Of a DNA stretch of 64,000 nt, positions 52,694 to 62,138 are shown piece by piece. The notes under the pieces are model-generated. The model ran no database searches. It saw only the letters and a list, made by a program, of their open reading frames with translations, and was not told the origin of the DNA. Position 1 is the stretch's first letter, and each line of letters opens with the position of its first letter. The DNA comes from Bradysia coprophila. Lineage: Eukaryota > Arthropoda > Insecta > Diptera > Sciaridae. The DNA is taken from contig NC_050738.1 of the NCBI RefSeq assembly GCF_014529535.1, positions 12,912,062 through 12,976,061 of the forward strand. Direction: 5' to 3'. A program made the translations under genes and the position numbers.

Positions 52694-54423
52694 CAGAGCC
52701 GGATTAACCCATGGGCAAAGTGGGCCCGGCCCAGGGCGCTGGGAAAATAGAGGCGCTGAGAAATTAAATTTTTTCGACAGTGTAATCATTTCACGTTCAA
52801 CATAAGTCATGAACAAATCAACGTCGATTAAAAAAAATTTGATTCTTTCTCGTTGTGTTGCTGTTTTAAGAATATTAAAAAAAATTCGCGCTCGCTTCGC
52901 TTGCGTCTGTACATTACATTCTTGGGGTAAATGTGAGCTACAAGAAATGCATATATACATCTAACTTGATATTTTTGAATAATACACGCACATCGACTAA
53001 CCCAAGGCTGTTCGTATTTGGTTATTTAAAGCGTTTTTATGATGGCCCTGCTTTAGAAAAGTTGAACTTTGAGGCTTCTGGCTGAAGACACTATAAATAA
53101 TTTTCAATAACCATTCCATTGCTTCATTTTCGTCAGCCGCCGGTGATAGTCGGATGATGGAAAGCTTTTAGCTCATGAGGAATTTTCGAAAATTTTGTAA
53201 ATTCCTCATGAGCTGAAACCTGCTCATGATCGCTGGACAACGGGAGTTTGGAACAAATAAAGCAGCTGGAAAAGCTGCAGAACAAATCCGTTTCCGCCCA
53301 TTGAAAATTGTTCATGGCATATATTCGCGATTTTTTTTGTCGAAATCCAAGGCCAATTACCTAAATTTCAAGATCTAACACTTTCAGGGTGAAGACAAAG
53401 GATCATTCTAGAGTGCCCTAAACTTCAATACTTTTGGGATCCCGAGTCCTAGATCCTTGAAATTGCTTCAACGCAAGTCGTTTTTTCCGAATCATGACCT
53501 TACCCAACGCACTGCTCCTAGCATGAACATAAGGAATATTTGGAGGCTGATGAAGTCACAGTAGGCACTGCGTTTCTTTCGTGAAGATAGGTGACTTGTT
53601 TTAGTTGTGTGAGTTCAAACACACAATACAATCAATCTTAAGCGGTAGCTCTCATCACAAAAGCCTCCAAATTCGACGTTTGTCAAAGTAGTGTTCATGC
53701 TAGGAGCAGTGCGTTGCCTTACCAAGTAGAGTAAATCTCGCAATATAATGAAACTGTAACAGTATCACAAATATTGTGTCAAAAATTCACGTTTTTTTCT
53801 TGGTTTTTCCTCACAACGCGTTCATGTTCTAACGATCTTCCAAGGGAAGTGAAAAGTGAGAATAATGAGAGGACATTCGAGTGTAAATTGAAAGAACACC
53901 TGAATGAAACTATAGAATTGTGATGTAAATTTGAAATGTAGTGTTCATTTTTCAATGTCTGTGATTATGGAACTTTGTATTTGAAAATAGCTATTTGCTA
54001 AATAAATTTGTTTGATTTGATTTGTTCTTCAAGAAGAATTTCAAGAAAAAATTGTTTCGGATTCATTCTACAAACTTCAAACTTAAAATCCCGAAAAATA
54101 CGAGCGAATCCTTTTTATAACTTTACTTGATTTTTGTTTGTGGGAAAGTTTTGCGAATTAATCACGAAAACTCTGGTTATATCATATATCTCTCATTCAT
54201 ATATGGTTATATGTTATCATAAGCTTGCCACCTCGCCTCGCTCGCCATTTCTAACTACACATTACTTAGAAAATAATATTCTTGAGGAAATGTTGAAAAC
54301 ATTTTATTTGATTTGGTTGACAATGTAGGAAACATTGTTTCCGAAACAATTTCTTTAATAAATTTTTCATGCGGCGCTGCAAGGCTCGTTGCCCAGGGCG
54401 CTGTAAATGCTAATCCGGCCCTG
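52694..54423. mobile_element. hAT-type DNA transposon remnant
   Basis: The 1.73-kb element is flanked by an exact 8-bp duplication tttatacg (52686-52693 and 54424-54431). Left tip CAGAGCCGGATTAACCC and right tip GGGCGCTGTAAATGCTAATCCGGCCCTG are the inverted CAGGGCCGGATTA ends typical of many animal hAT elements, and both tips also carry gcccagggcgct. Short minus-strand frames remain inside, but no transposase domain can be recognised. It holds a second complete small element (53505-53716) and a short hairpin at 53171-53214. It sits between Smyd4 and the thioesterase gene. Confidence 0.9.
53505..53716. mobile_element. 212-bp MITE nested in the hAT element
   Basis: Inverted ends CAACGCACTGCTCCTAGCATGAACA and complement, flanked on both sides by ccttacc (53498-53504 and 53717-53723), a 7-bp duplication of the target. 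There is no coding capacity. Because it interrupts 52694-54423, it inserted after that element did. Confidence 0.85.
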
Positions 54424-54431
54424 TTTATACG

Positions 54432-55160
54432 CTTATTGCGAAAATTTATGGTTGGAAGTATTCGATGGATTTAAGAGGGTCGGAGAACCAACTGCATTTG
54501 AGTATAAGCACGCATAATTTACAGCTGACAAAGCAGCTGAAGCAAAGAAAGACACAAATTCGGCTGACATTAACTGTAGCTTAAGAGAATAAATAATTTG
54601 TAAATCTACACCAAATGTTTACGATTTTCGAAAGGAACCAACAAGCTCATCACACAAGCCGATAATCGAAAAATAAAAATTCTGCTTTTTATCAAGTCAA
54701 CCGATGTTAATGTAAAGTTGACACGCGAGTTTTTATTGAACGATAAACTTTTAGAATTTACACAATCAAATTAAAAAGTCGACTAAAAACATGAAAACGT
54801 TTCGAACTACGCAATTAATTTTCACAAAAAGTAAACTAACAATTGACTCGTTTAAATTTATTGGATTGAAAATCAACTAAGAAAATAAAAAATAAACGGC
54901 GATCAACCCCTGTGCTTTGTCAGGTGCACGCAAGACAAAAAATTTTCTCTAAATATATTTATATTGGTTGTACAATGCGGCATTATTATATTTACCTTTT
55001 AATATCAAATAAAAAATTAAGTAATTGCTTGACCGGAACTGATGGCCTCTAAGAGGAGTATATTGTGGAACATGCTTTTTTGTTGTTGTAATTATTATTT
55101 TGTGTGATTTGAGTCCGTTTATGACGTGAACATTTTCTAATGAATTTTTAATTAATTGCC
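54432..55160. other. thioesterase 3' flank
   Basis: Sequence between the hAT element and the stop codon of the minus-strand thioesterase gene; presumably includes its 3' untranslated region. No other gene seen. Confidence 0.5.
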
Positions 55161-56217
55161 TTAAACTGCTGTGGGAATGTACTTCTCAATGAATGTCTGC
55201 AAAATAAACGGAAACAAAACTGAAATTTCCATCCAGCGAAAAACCACGACCCTATGCACCGATAAATGGATCAACAAGCAATTTACCTTTAAATCATCCA
55301 TTTCATCGTTCGAAGAACTGTGCGACATGCCACGATATGTAGTAAATTGAGTGTTTTTCATAAACGTTTTGAGTAAACTCGATGACAGCTGGCCGTAACT
55401 GTATTTGACCAGTGGATCACAATCACCGTGACACTGAATAATCGGCACAGTGTCGGGTGCTTTTCGTGCAGCTGGGAACGATTTCCCTAGCGGTAACCAA
55501 CACGATAGAGCCATAATACCGGCAAGGGGTTCTGTAAACGGATCACATTATACCCCAGTCGGTCAGTGTCGAAATTAAATATTTTTATCTGAATGTCAGT
55601 CTTACCAGCAAATGTCAAACCGGCATACAATGCCAACGCTCCGCCTTGAGAAAATCCACCCAGTATGATGCGGTTAGACGGAATACCGCCTTGTATTTCC
55701 GACTGTATCATAGCGTGTACGTTTGTGGCGGCTTTCTTTATCCCATCAGTGTCTTCTTCGCCGCTGATCTCCAACGATTTTAAATCGAACCATGACGGCA
55801 TTTCGAAACCGGAATTCAATGTTACCGGCATTGTTTTTGCGGTTGGACAAATTACTTTCATGTGTGCCGGCCTAATTGCACCCATTGCTTCGACCCAGCC
55901 ATGTCTATACGATAAGAACAACGTCATGAAAATGTGACGCCAATTTATTGCAATTTCATGCAAAATAATCTGTTAACACTCACCCAGTATCACCGAGACC
56001 ATGTAGGAAAATCAACTGCATCAGAAAGATGAAGAAGAAGAAAATTATCGATTTTATTTTCCGGTGTAATCATTAATGTAATTTGCTTACGCTATAATAC
56101 CATGTACAGTACAGAGTACACGTTCGAAAATAAATACAAAAAAAAAAGATTGATAGTTGAACTCACCGTAGACGTATGTTTTGCCGATGCTTTTAAAACC
56201 ACTGGATTTAGAGCCAT
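55161..56217 (-). CDS. Apt1: acyl-protein thioesterase 1 (LYPLA family)
   Basis: CDS is complement(join(55161-55196, 55287-55531, 55606-55904, 55984-56015, 56167-56217)), 220 aa, close to the usual ~220-230 aa. It is a cytosolic alpha/beta hydrolase that removes palmitate from cysteines of membrane-attached proteins and also hydrolyses lysophospholipids. The oxyanion-loop motif [14 protein letters not shown] (18-31) spans two introns. The nucleophile is Ser113 in GGFSQGG; Asp166 lies in CHGDCDPLV and His198 in GMSHSS, completing the triad. Other family signatures are MPSWFD (63-68) and [15 protein letters not shown]. All four introns are GT-AG and phase-consistent, including a 32-bp exon 2. 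The start Met is the first in frame and gives a short N terminus ([17 protein letters not shown]). Nothing suggests inactivation. Confidence 0.96.
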
Positions 56218-58450
56218 TACGATATCTTGGCAATCTTGCCTATGAACGCAATTTCCAATTTTGTCAATATTATTCAGGTAATTTAAACTCAAAACTGTCC
56301 TCGAACGTTTAATCTAATTTGAGAAATCTTTTTAGAGGACGAGCTAATATTTCTGTCAAAAAAGTGACAGTGAAATATTTATTGGAGGGGTTGTGCTTAC
56401 TGCGCTTACTGTCATCATACTGATGACTGTTGCCATTTCAAAATCAGATTGCAGCCATACATTAATGGCGTTTAATTTAAATATTCATCTACAGAAAGAG
56501 AAACGTGAAATTCGACATGTTTTCTGTGTTGGAAGTTCTTATAGTTTGCAAATTATTCCACACAAAATTTGTTCAACAAATGAAATTCTAGATTTTTTTA
56601 TTTTAGTATTTCGATCCGGTTGCGAGCGCGTGCCCAACTAATATTCAGAAAATGCAAATCTAGTTCTTCATTATTGTTCAACAAAGTTCTTGTGTAATCA
56701 CTTACCACAACCACACCAACTCCTAAATTAGAAAACATAGCGAATTTCCATGTAGAACAAAAATTTTACACTAATGCGGTGTTCTAAACGAAGAACAGAC
56801 GAATGAATAACGTCAGTTGTCCTTCTCACCTCCCAATAGGTCTCTTTATTGAAATACGTTTTTAGTTTTTTAGGTGAATTTCGAAAAAAACTTTTGTGAA
56901 TAACTTTTGCGTTATTGAACCTATTACTTAACGTGTATTAAATTCTGTCGAGCCCGGACTGGCCATTCTGTGAATTCGAGCGATTTCCAGAAGATTTTTA
57001 CATGTAATAAACTCAAACTCATCTCTCGGAGTTACCTTTGGAGAAGTGTAAAAAAGTTTGACGACAAAAATTGGAAAAATGGAAATTTTGTCATTGCAAT
57101 AAATGGAATAAGAAATATCGACCGGAGTGGATGAGTAGATCTGTAGATTGCTATTGATTCTTATTGGTCTTGGGAATATCCCTGGGAAACGAGGTAAAAA
57201 GTGTGGCGCCTAACAAAAATACATTCCCGCGGTGATTTACAACCAAAGATGTTCTAACATCACTCCTTATCATCTGTTCCAAATTAAATTTTTTGTAACA
57301 CCTGGACACTTTCAGCGTTTATCATTAGCACACTTACTCCTTGAGGATCTCCCGAGCTTCCTTATACATTTATTGACAGTCAAGGAACCTGACCCGCCGC
57401 TATTGAGTCAGATGAATATACAAAAGAATATTTGAAAATGTTATTTATGCTGAATTTGATGAATAAGAATAACTCGTTACAGTCACATGGCTAAGGGTAA
57501 AGTAAAATGGTACAATCATGGGTGTTAGTTTTGAATTTATCTTACCTCTAGCAATATCATGTAAAAGAGCTCTGTAGAAACAGCCGTGCAAAAATGATTT
57601 TTTGCTTCGAAAACGTTCCTTTCGTTTCCCAAGCACTTCTTTCTAGGTCTGTTTATCTCTTATATGACTATCAAGTATATAGTCTCAACTTCTTAAGATA
57701 GCTATAAATGACAGATCAATAGCCGACTGTAATTCTGTAGTGGTAAGCTAAAACACCATATTACATTTATGTCTTTGCTTTTAAAGAGCTTTCGAGAGCT
57801 TTAACCACTGCTTAACACTGTAGATGTAGAATTGACGTACTTTGAAGATGTTCTAGTAATTTTATGTAACATTTTTTCCAGAATTCTTTCATTCGATTTT
57901 TGCTGGAACATCTTTAGTAGTTTAGAGTTGCACTTGTTGGATCGGGGAACACAGTAAAGTGTCAGTGCTTACGAGGAACAATTTAATAAAAGCAAATCAA
58001 CACACAGTGGTTTAGAGGGTCACATATGAGGTGCGACAGATTAGTTTTGACGTCATTTTCATTTCCAGTCTTTTATTACTTGATGCAGGCTTATGTTTAT
58101 CGTGAAAAATCAACATAGCGACCAACTTGTAAGTCACAGTCAAGTCATAACAGCATACACTCACCACAAAGACGAAAAGAAAACGAAATTGTCCAAGTAT
58201 GTCGCTATCCCCAAACATGACGATGATAGACTTTGTTTGGAACTATGTTCCATTAATATTTACAGATAAAATTTCTCAGAAAAATTATCTCAACAAAGAC
58301 TGTTGTTTGCGAACAGAAATACCCTAAGCAAAAGCGTATTTTGTATTGTTCAAAATTCCACTGGTCGTTTATCTTCTTCACTCTACGAAATAGAATCTAT
58401 CAAAGGAGTCTTTTTAAATGAATAGTACCCAAGTATACTGCGCATTGGCC
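56218..58450. other. thioesterase upstream region and repeats
   Basis: No gene recognised. About 56590-56830 and 57405-57450 recur as a diverged direct copy at about 60345-60565. Around 56955 the sequence gcccggactggcca resembles tips of some hAT-type elements, but no matching right end was found. Confidence 0.4.
56590..56830 (+). repeat. direct repeat E, copy 1
   Basis: Shares ttttagtatttcgatc-ggttgcga-cgcgtgcc, caactcctaaatta-aaaac, then gttctaaac-aagaacagacgaatgaata with about 60345-60495 in the same orientation. The following block at about 57407-57450 (gtcagatgaa-tatac-aaatatttgaaaa) matches 60520-60560. The left copy is therefore longer, with about 570 bp extra in the middle. Probably a dispersed transposable element. 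Confidence 0.6.
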
Positions 58451-58490
58451 TATAAATACCCGATATTTGTATGGAAATTTCGTCATTCTG
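58451..58490 (+). promoter_or_regulatory. core promoter (TATA box and initiator) of the Gly/Tyr-rich gene
   Basis: TATAAATA at 58451-58458 is followed by an initiator-like TCATTC with its A at 58485, 34 bases from the first T of the box, a usual arthropod spacing. This places the transcript start downstream of the in-frame ATG at 58418 and upstream of the ATG at 58559, and so decides the translation start. Confidence 0.6.
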
Positions 58491-58558
58491 CGTTCAACCG
58501 CCTTGAAGCAAGTACCTTGAAAGTTAAAATCTTAAATCGAAATACTCAACCTGTGAAA

Positions 58559-58966
58559 ATGGCTGCTCGTCAAGTTGTAAACGTTGCAAAGGCCGGAGTT
58601 CTTCAAAAATTGGCTATCGCTGAATCGGCCGTTGGTGGCAAAGTTGCGTGTGAAGGCTATGGTGCGGCTTCGTACGGTGCATCTGGTTATGGCAGTCAAC
58701 CCGCATATGGTGGTCAAGCTGGATACAGTGGTCAGGCTGCTTACGGCGGCCAATATGGTTATGGAAGTCCTTATGGTTATGGCAGTCAATACGGTTATGG
58801 CAGTTCACCTAGCAGAGGCTATGGACAACAAGGTTACGGCTATCCTTCTGGCTATGCAAGTGGTTACGGATCTGGTTATGGAAGTGGATCTTATGGCTAT
58901 GGACAACAAGGTTATGGTTATCCCTCCGGCTATGGAAGTGGTTACGGATCTGGCTATGGATATTAA
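58559..58966 (+). CDS. Gly/Tyr-rich low-complexity protein
   Basis: 135 aa, single exon. The frame is open back to an ATG at 58418, but the promoter signals put the mRNA start at about 58485, so I start at 58559 ([20 protein letters not shown]). The first ~32 residues form an amphipathic, alanine-rich segment without the hydrophobic core of a signal peptide. From about residue 33 the protein is almost wholly Gly, Tyr, Ser, Gln and Ala in GYG, GYGS and YGGQ units. A block [13 protein letters not shown] occurs twice, each followed by a run of [10 protein letters not shown], so the C terminus has grown by internal duplication. AATAAA follows at 59001. Such composition is common in insect cuticular and silk-like proteins and also in phase-separating RNA-binding proteins; neither is shown here. 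With no signal peptide, an intracellular or atypically exported role is possible. Confidence 0.75.
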   Translation: MAARQVVNVAKAGVLQKLAIAESAVGGKVACEGYGAASYGASGYGSQPAYGGQAGYSGQAAYGGQYGYGSPYGYGSQYGYGSSPSRGYGQQGYGYPSGYASGYGSGYGSGSYGYGQQGYGYPSGYGSGYGSGYGY

Positions 58967-59000
58967 ATTTTAAATATTGAAATCGGCATCCTTTTTTCGA

Positions 59001-59006
59001 AATAAA
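59001..59006 (+). terminator. poly(A) signal AATAAA
   Basis: AATAAA lies 35 bases after the stop codon of the Gly/Tyr-rich gene, followed by another A/T-rich stretch and a GT-rich tract (ctgtgtaatgttt) suited to cleavage. Confidence 0.55.
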
Positions 59007-59120
59007 TAATTTCAGTCGAAACTGTGTAATGTTTTCCTAAAATGTTCCCATAGCTGCAAAGTAGGTAACACTTCTAGAAGTACAGTGTACACTAGCAGTA
59101 AATAGTACATTGAATGACAA

Positions 59121-59690
59121 GGGGCGAAAGTAAAAAAATTCAACCGTGTGCGAGAGTTGATGCCCGCGCCGAAGGCAAGGGCCTCAATCGCACAGGTTGA
59201 ATTTTTTTACTTTTGACCCGAGTCGTTCATACTATTTTTTTTGATACCAACATCGAAAGTTGATACGTATCGCAAACAACAGAACAAAATGTTGAAATAT
59301 GAAGGCATTTAGCCAGAAAATGCGGGGGTCCAGGGGGCGGCAGCCCCCTGGTATATCAAAAATTTAATTATTTAGCCGTCACAACAACAACACACACAAA
59401 AATTAACAAATAAATAACAAATCATTCAGCAACACAAAGTATCAACTTCGTATGTTAATTTCAATAAGAGCACTGGCGCACGCTTTATTTCAATTTTGAT
59501 CGCAGTACACTTATTGACAAGAGTCGACCATTACATTATGTAGTCGACTTTCGCATTATGTATATTGACTTTCGCTTTATGTATTCTTTCTTTCTCCCCG
59601 CTCAAACACATAACTTGCATTTTTTTACTTTCGCCCCGGATTTCGAGGGCGAAAGTATCAACTTTCGATGTTGGTATCAAAAAAACTTTG
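59121..59690. repeat. composite inverted-repeat element
   Basis: Starts ggggcgaaagtaaaaaaattcaacc and contains a hairpin at 59121-59217 with a GC-rich loop (gatgcccgcgccgaaggcaagggcc). Then 59235-59266 (ttttttgataccaacatcgaaagttgatac) returns inverted at 59650-59686. Tips with gggcgaaagta recur in both orientations (about 59121 and 59630-59655). It is non-coding and probably a MITE with an internal insertion. Confidence 0.7.
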
Positions 59691-60344
59691 TTTATGTAAC
59701 TATTTCAAGCCTTAAAGTGTGTCCTGTAAAACCCAAAGTAAATGGGCGAAAATATGAGCTAGAACGACGATTTTCCGAAAACTGCCACAGTGAAGCGAGT
59801 GAACAACATCGTAAAAGTCAGAGCATGGAATAAGGTTATTACCTTCTTCTGTTTGTTGTCTTTAAGACTTTTGTATTGGATCTTTCATGGGATCCTTAAA
59901 ACATCCGTTTCAAGAAAAAATCCGGGATCCCTCAGGGATACACCAAAATTTCTCAAAAATTTTGGGGGTCACCACACAAATATTGTAGACCCTCCACCAA
60001 ATATTTTTTCACAAAAATCGAGTTCCACCCAAAGTTGCACATATATTTACGCGTGCACTGATTGCCTTGTAATTTATTGCAGATGCCTGTAATGTCTTAC
60101 GAGTCATGAAGGTGAGAACTACCCTAAGTTGGTTTTATTAGAGAAACTTTTCGAGTTCAATGTCTGCTAGAAAATTAACCAACCATTTGACATGATTTAC
60201 ATTTTTGATGGATGGAGTGATAAGGTGGAAAAGAGCAGATAGCAGAAGAGAGGTGAGTCTCGAGGTTATTAAAAAGAATTCGAAAACTATCCGTATTTTC
60301 CCATTTTTGTTGTAGATTTTCCAAACGAATTCTAGATTTTTTTT

Positions 60345-60565
60345 AATTTTAGTATTTCGATCTTGTTGCGAACGCGTGCCTAACCAACAACTCCTAAATT
60401 ACAAAACGTCGAATTTCCCCGTAAAAAAATTCCACCGAAATATACAAGTACACTAAACGATGTTCTAAACAAAGAACAGACGAATGAATAATGTTGCGTG
60501 TAAATACAGATAATAATTGAGTCAGATGAAGTATACAGAAAATATTTGAAAATTTTATTTATACC
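60345..60565 (+). repeat. direct repeat E, copy 2
   Basis: Diverged copy of 56590-56830 plus 57407-57450 in the same orientation. The interior of the other copy is missing here. Confidence 0.6.
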
Positions 60566-60948
60566 CGACAAAGGAGTGACTCTGTTTTAGACCATGTCCT
60601 CTGTACCTTTTCGGAAAAGATTCAAATCCACAATGTTACGTTCAATGCTGATTTTACTGATCATCGTCACGATAACATCGTGCTATTGTTACATAATGTC
60701 CCATTGTCCTGTTCAGTCCTTTGCACAATGAGCTGACTGTTGTTGAAATAAAAACCGACTTTGAAGATATAAAACATAAATTGTGGAACTCTATTTCATT
60801 AATTCGTTATGCTGACGCCAATGATAACTTAAATAAAGAAAATATAACACGACGGGTTGCAAGAAAAAGACGAAGTGGGGTGCAGTGGTGTCCTTTGTAA
60901 ATTGAAGAAAAAATCATTAAAAAACCAATAGTACATTACTATGCAAGG

Positions 60949-61048
60949 GAAGTAAAGTGATATCTCGTATCCAGATGAGAAAAAGTATCCGAGGGCGGCA
61001 GCCCGAGGTACTTTTACTCATCGTGATACGAGATATCACTTTATTTTC
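60949..61048. repeat. 100-bp hairpin element
   Basis: gaagtaaagtgatatctcgta...ccgagggcggcagcccgaggt...tacgagatatcactttattttc: a near-complete palindrome with a GC-rich centre. It resembles in design the other short hairpin elements in this window but shares no tip sequence with them. Confidence 0.7.
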
Positions 61049-61259
61049 CGTGTGTAGTACGACGTTTTACTATGCGAGTGATGAAAAGGTTATTGCCTAT
61101 ACATGTAATAGCCTTATTACATGCACCAGCATAGTAAAATATATTTCAAATTGCGCGTCAAACTGTAATAATGCAGAATTTAATTTAATTTTTTTTAATT
61201 TAATGACAAAACAAATTTAATAAATTAATAAAATGGTATTCAGAGCCATATTCGTCAGT

Positions 61260-61641
61260 ACAATTGTTAAAAGTTTCCTATGTGCAGAATAAGCACCAAC
61301 TGAATATATCACCAGCTGGTGTACAAACAAAAACACTTTGTATAGACTGTTATGATCAGAGCGAGGGAACCGAAAGTTAATTATAACTTGCTTTGGGGTA
61401 CTTGTCAAAATATTGCTGTCTCTTTCAACATACAATACATACAACACAACACACAATAGACTGGTAAACAATTCAAAGACAACCTACACACAGTGCATTT
61501 CTACGTTAACGTCATCTATGCGCGCACATAACACGTATGATTGAAGTAAACGAATTGTTCAGAATTGTTTATCATACGGTAAGTGTGTGTTTGTAGATCA
61601 GCTGGTGCTTATTCTGCACATAGGAAACTTTTAACAATTGT
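61260..61641. repeat. MITE-like element, family B copy 2
   Basis: Same ends and interior as 4426-4682 (acaattgttaaaagtttccta... and complement). It is 125 bp longer because of a segment at about 61340-61455 and a short one at about 61300-61312. The outermost bases gtac / gtac are palindromic, so no target duplication can be assigned. Confidence 0.75.
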
Positions 61642-61810
61642 ACTCTTTTGGCAGTCAGAAGAAATAACTTCTTTTTCTGTATACGTGAGAGTGTATTGGT
61701 GAGTTATGATATGAATCGGTCGGTAGGGAAAGTAAACGGTCGAGAAGGAAAGTAACGGTTGGGAAGGAATGCACCAACACACTCTCACTATTACAGAAAA
61801 ATATCTTTCA

Positions 61811-61896
61811 AAATACCCCAATACACACTCGATGTGTGTTTTCGCTTGGGCTTCGCCCGCGCGTGCACACACATCTTGTGTGTATTGGGGTATGTT
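61811..61896. repeat. short hairpin
   Basis: ataccccaatacacactcgatgtgtgt is answered by acacacatcttgtgtgtattggggtat across a GC-rich loop (tcgcttgggcttcgcccgcgcgtg). Non-coding palindrome. Confidence 0.6.
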
Positions 61897-62138
61897 GAAA
61901 TATACTATTCACTTCAAAATTTTCAACATGCTCTATTGCTCTCTACGTGTTACTGGTACGTTGGAAAGCAAACTTTCTCAACTGCTCCCTGCTCAACTGG
62001 CTACAAAAATGATTCAAGTCGACCGGATGGCAACATAGCCTGGAAAGTAGAGATTAACAAAAACATAATTTGAATAAAAGTTGTTCACCCATGCAGAAGA
62101 TTTACCTCAATATTAATCCCAATCGACATAAGAGTCTT
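61897..62138. other. 3' flank of the caspase gene
   Basis: Likely 3' untranslated sequence of the minus-strand gene. No clear minus-strand AATAAA was found within the first 100 bases. Confidence 0.35.

Noticed and set aside
60594..60731. 45-codon frame with a hydrophobic segment (LRSMLILLIIVTITS)
   Set aside because: Sits inside a repeat-derived region, has no homologue I recognise and no splice partner.
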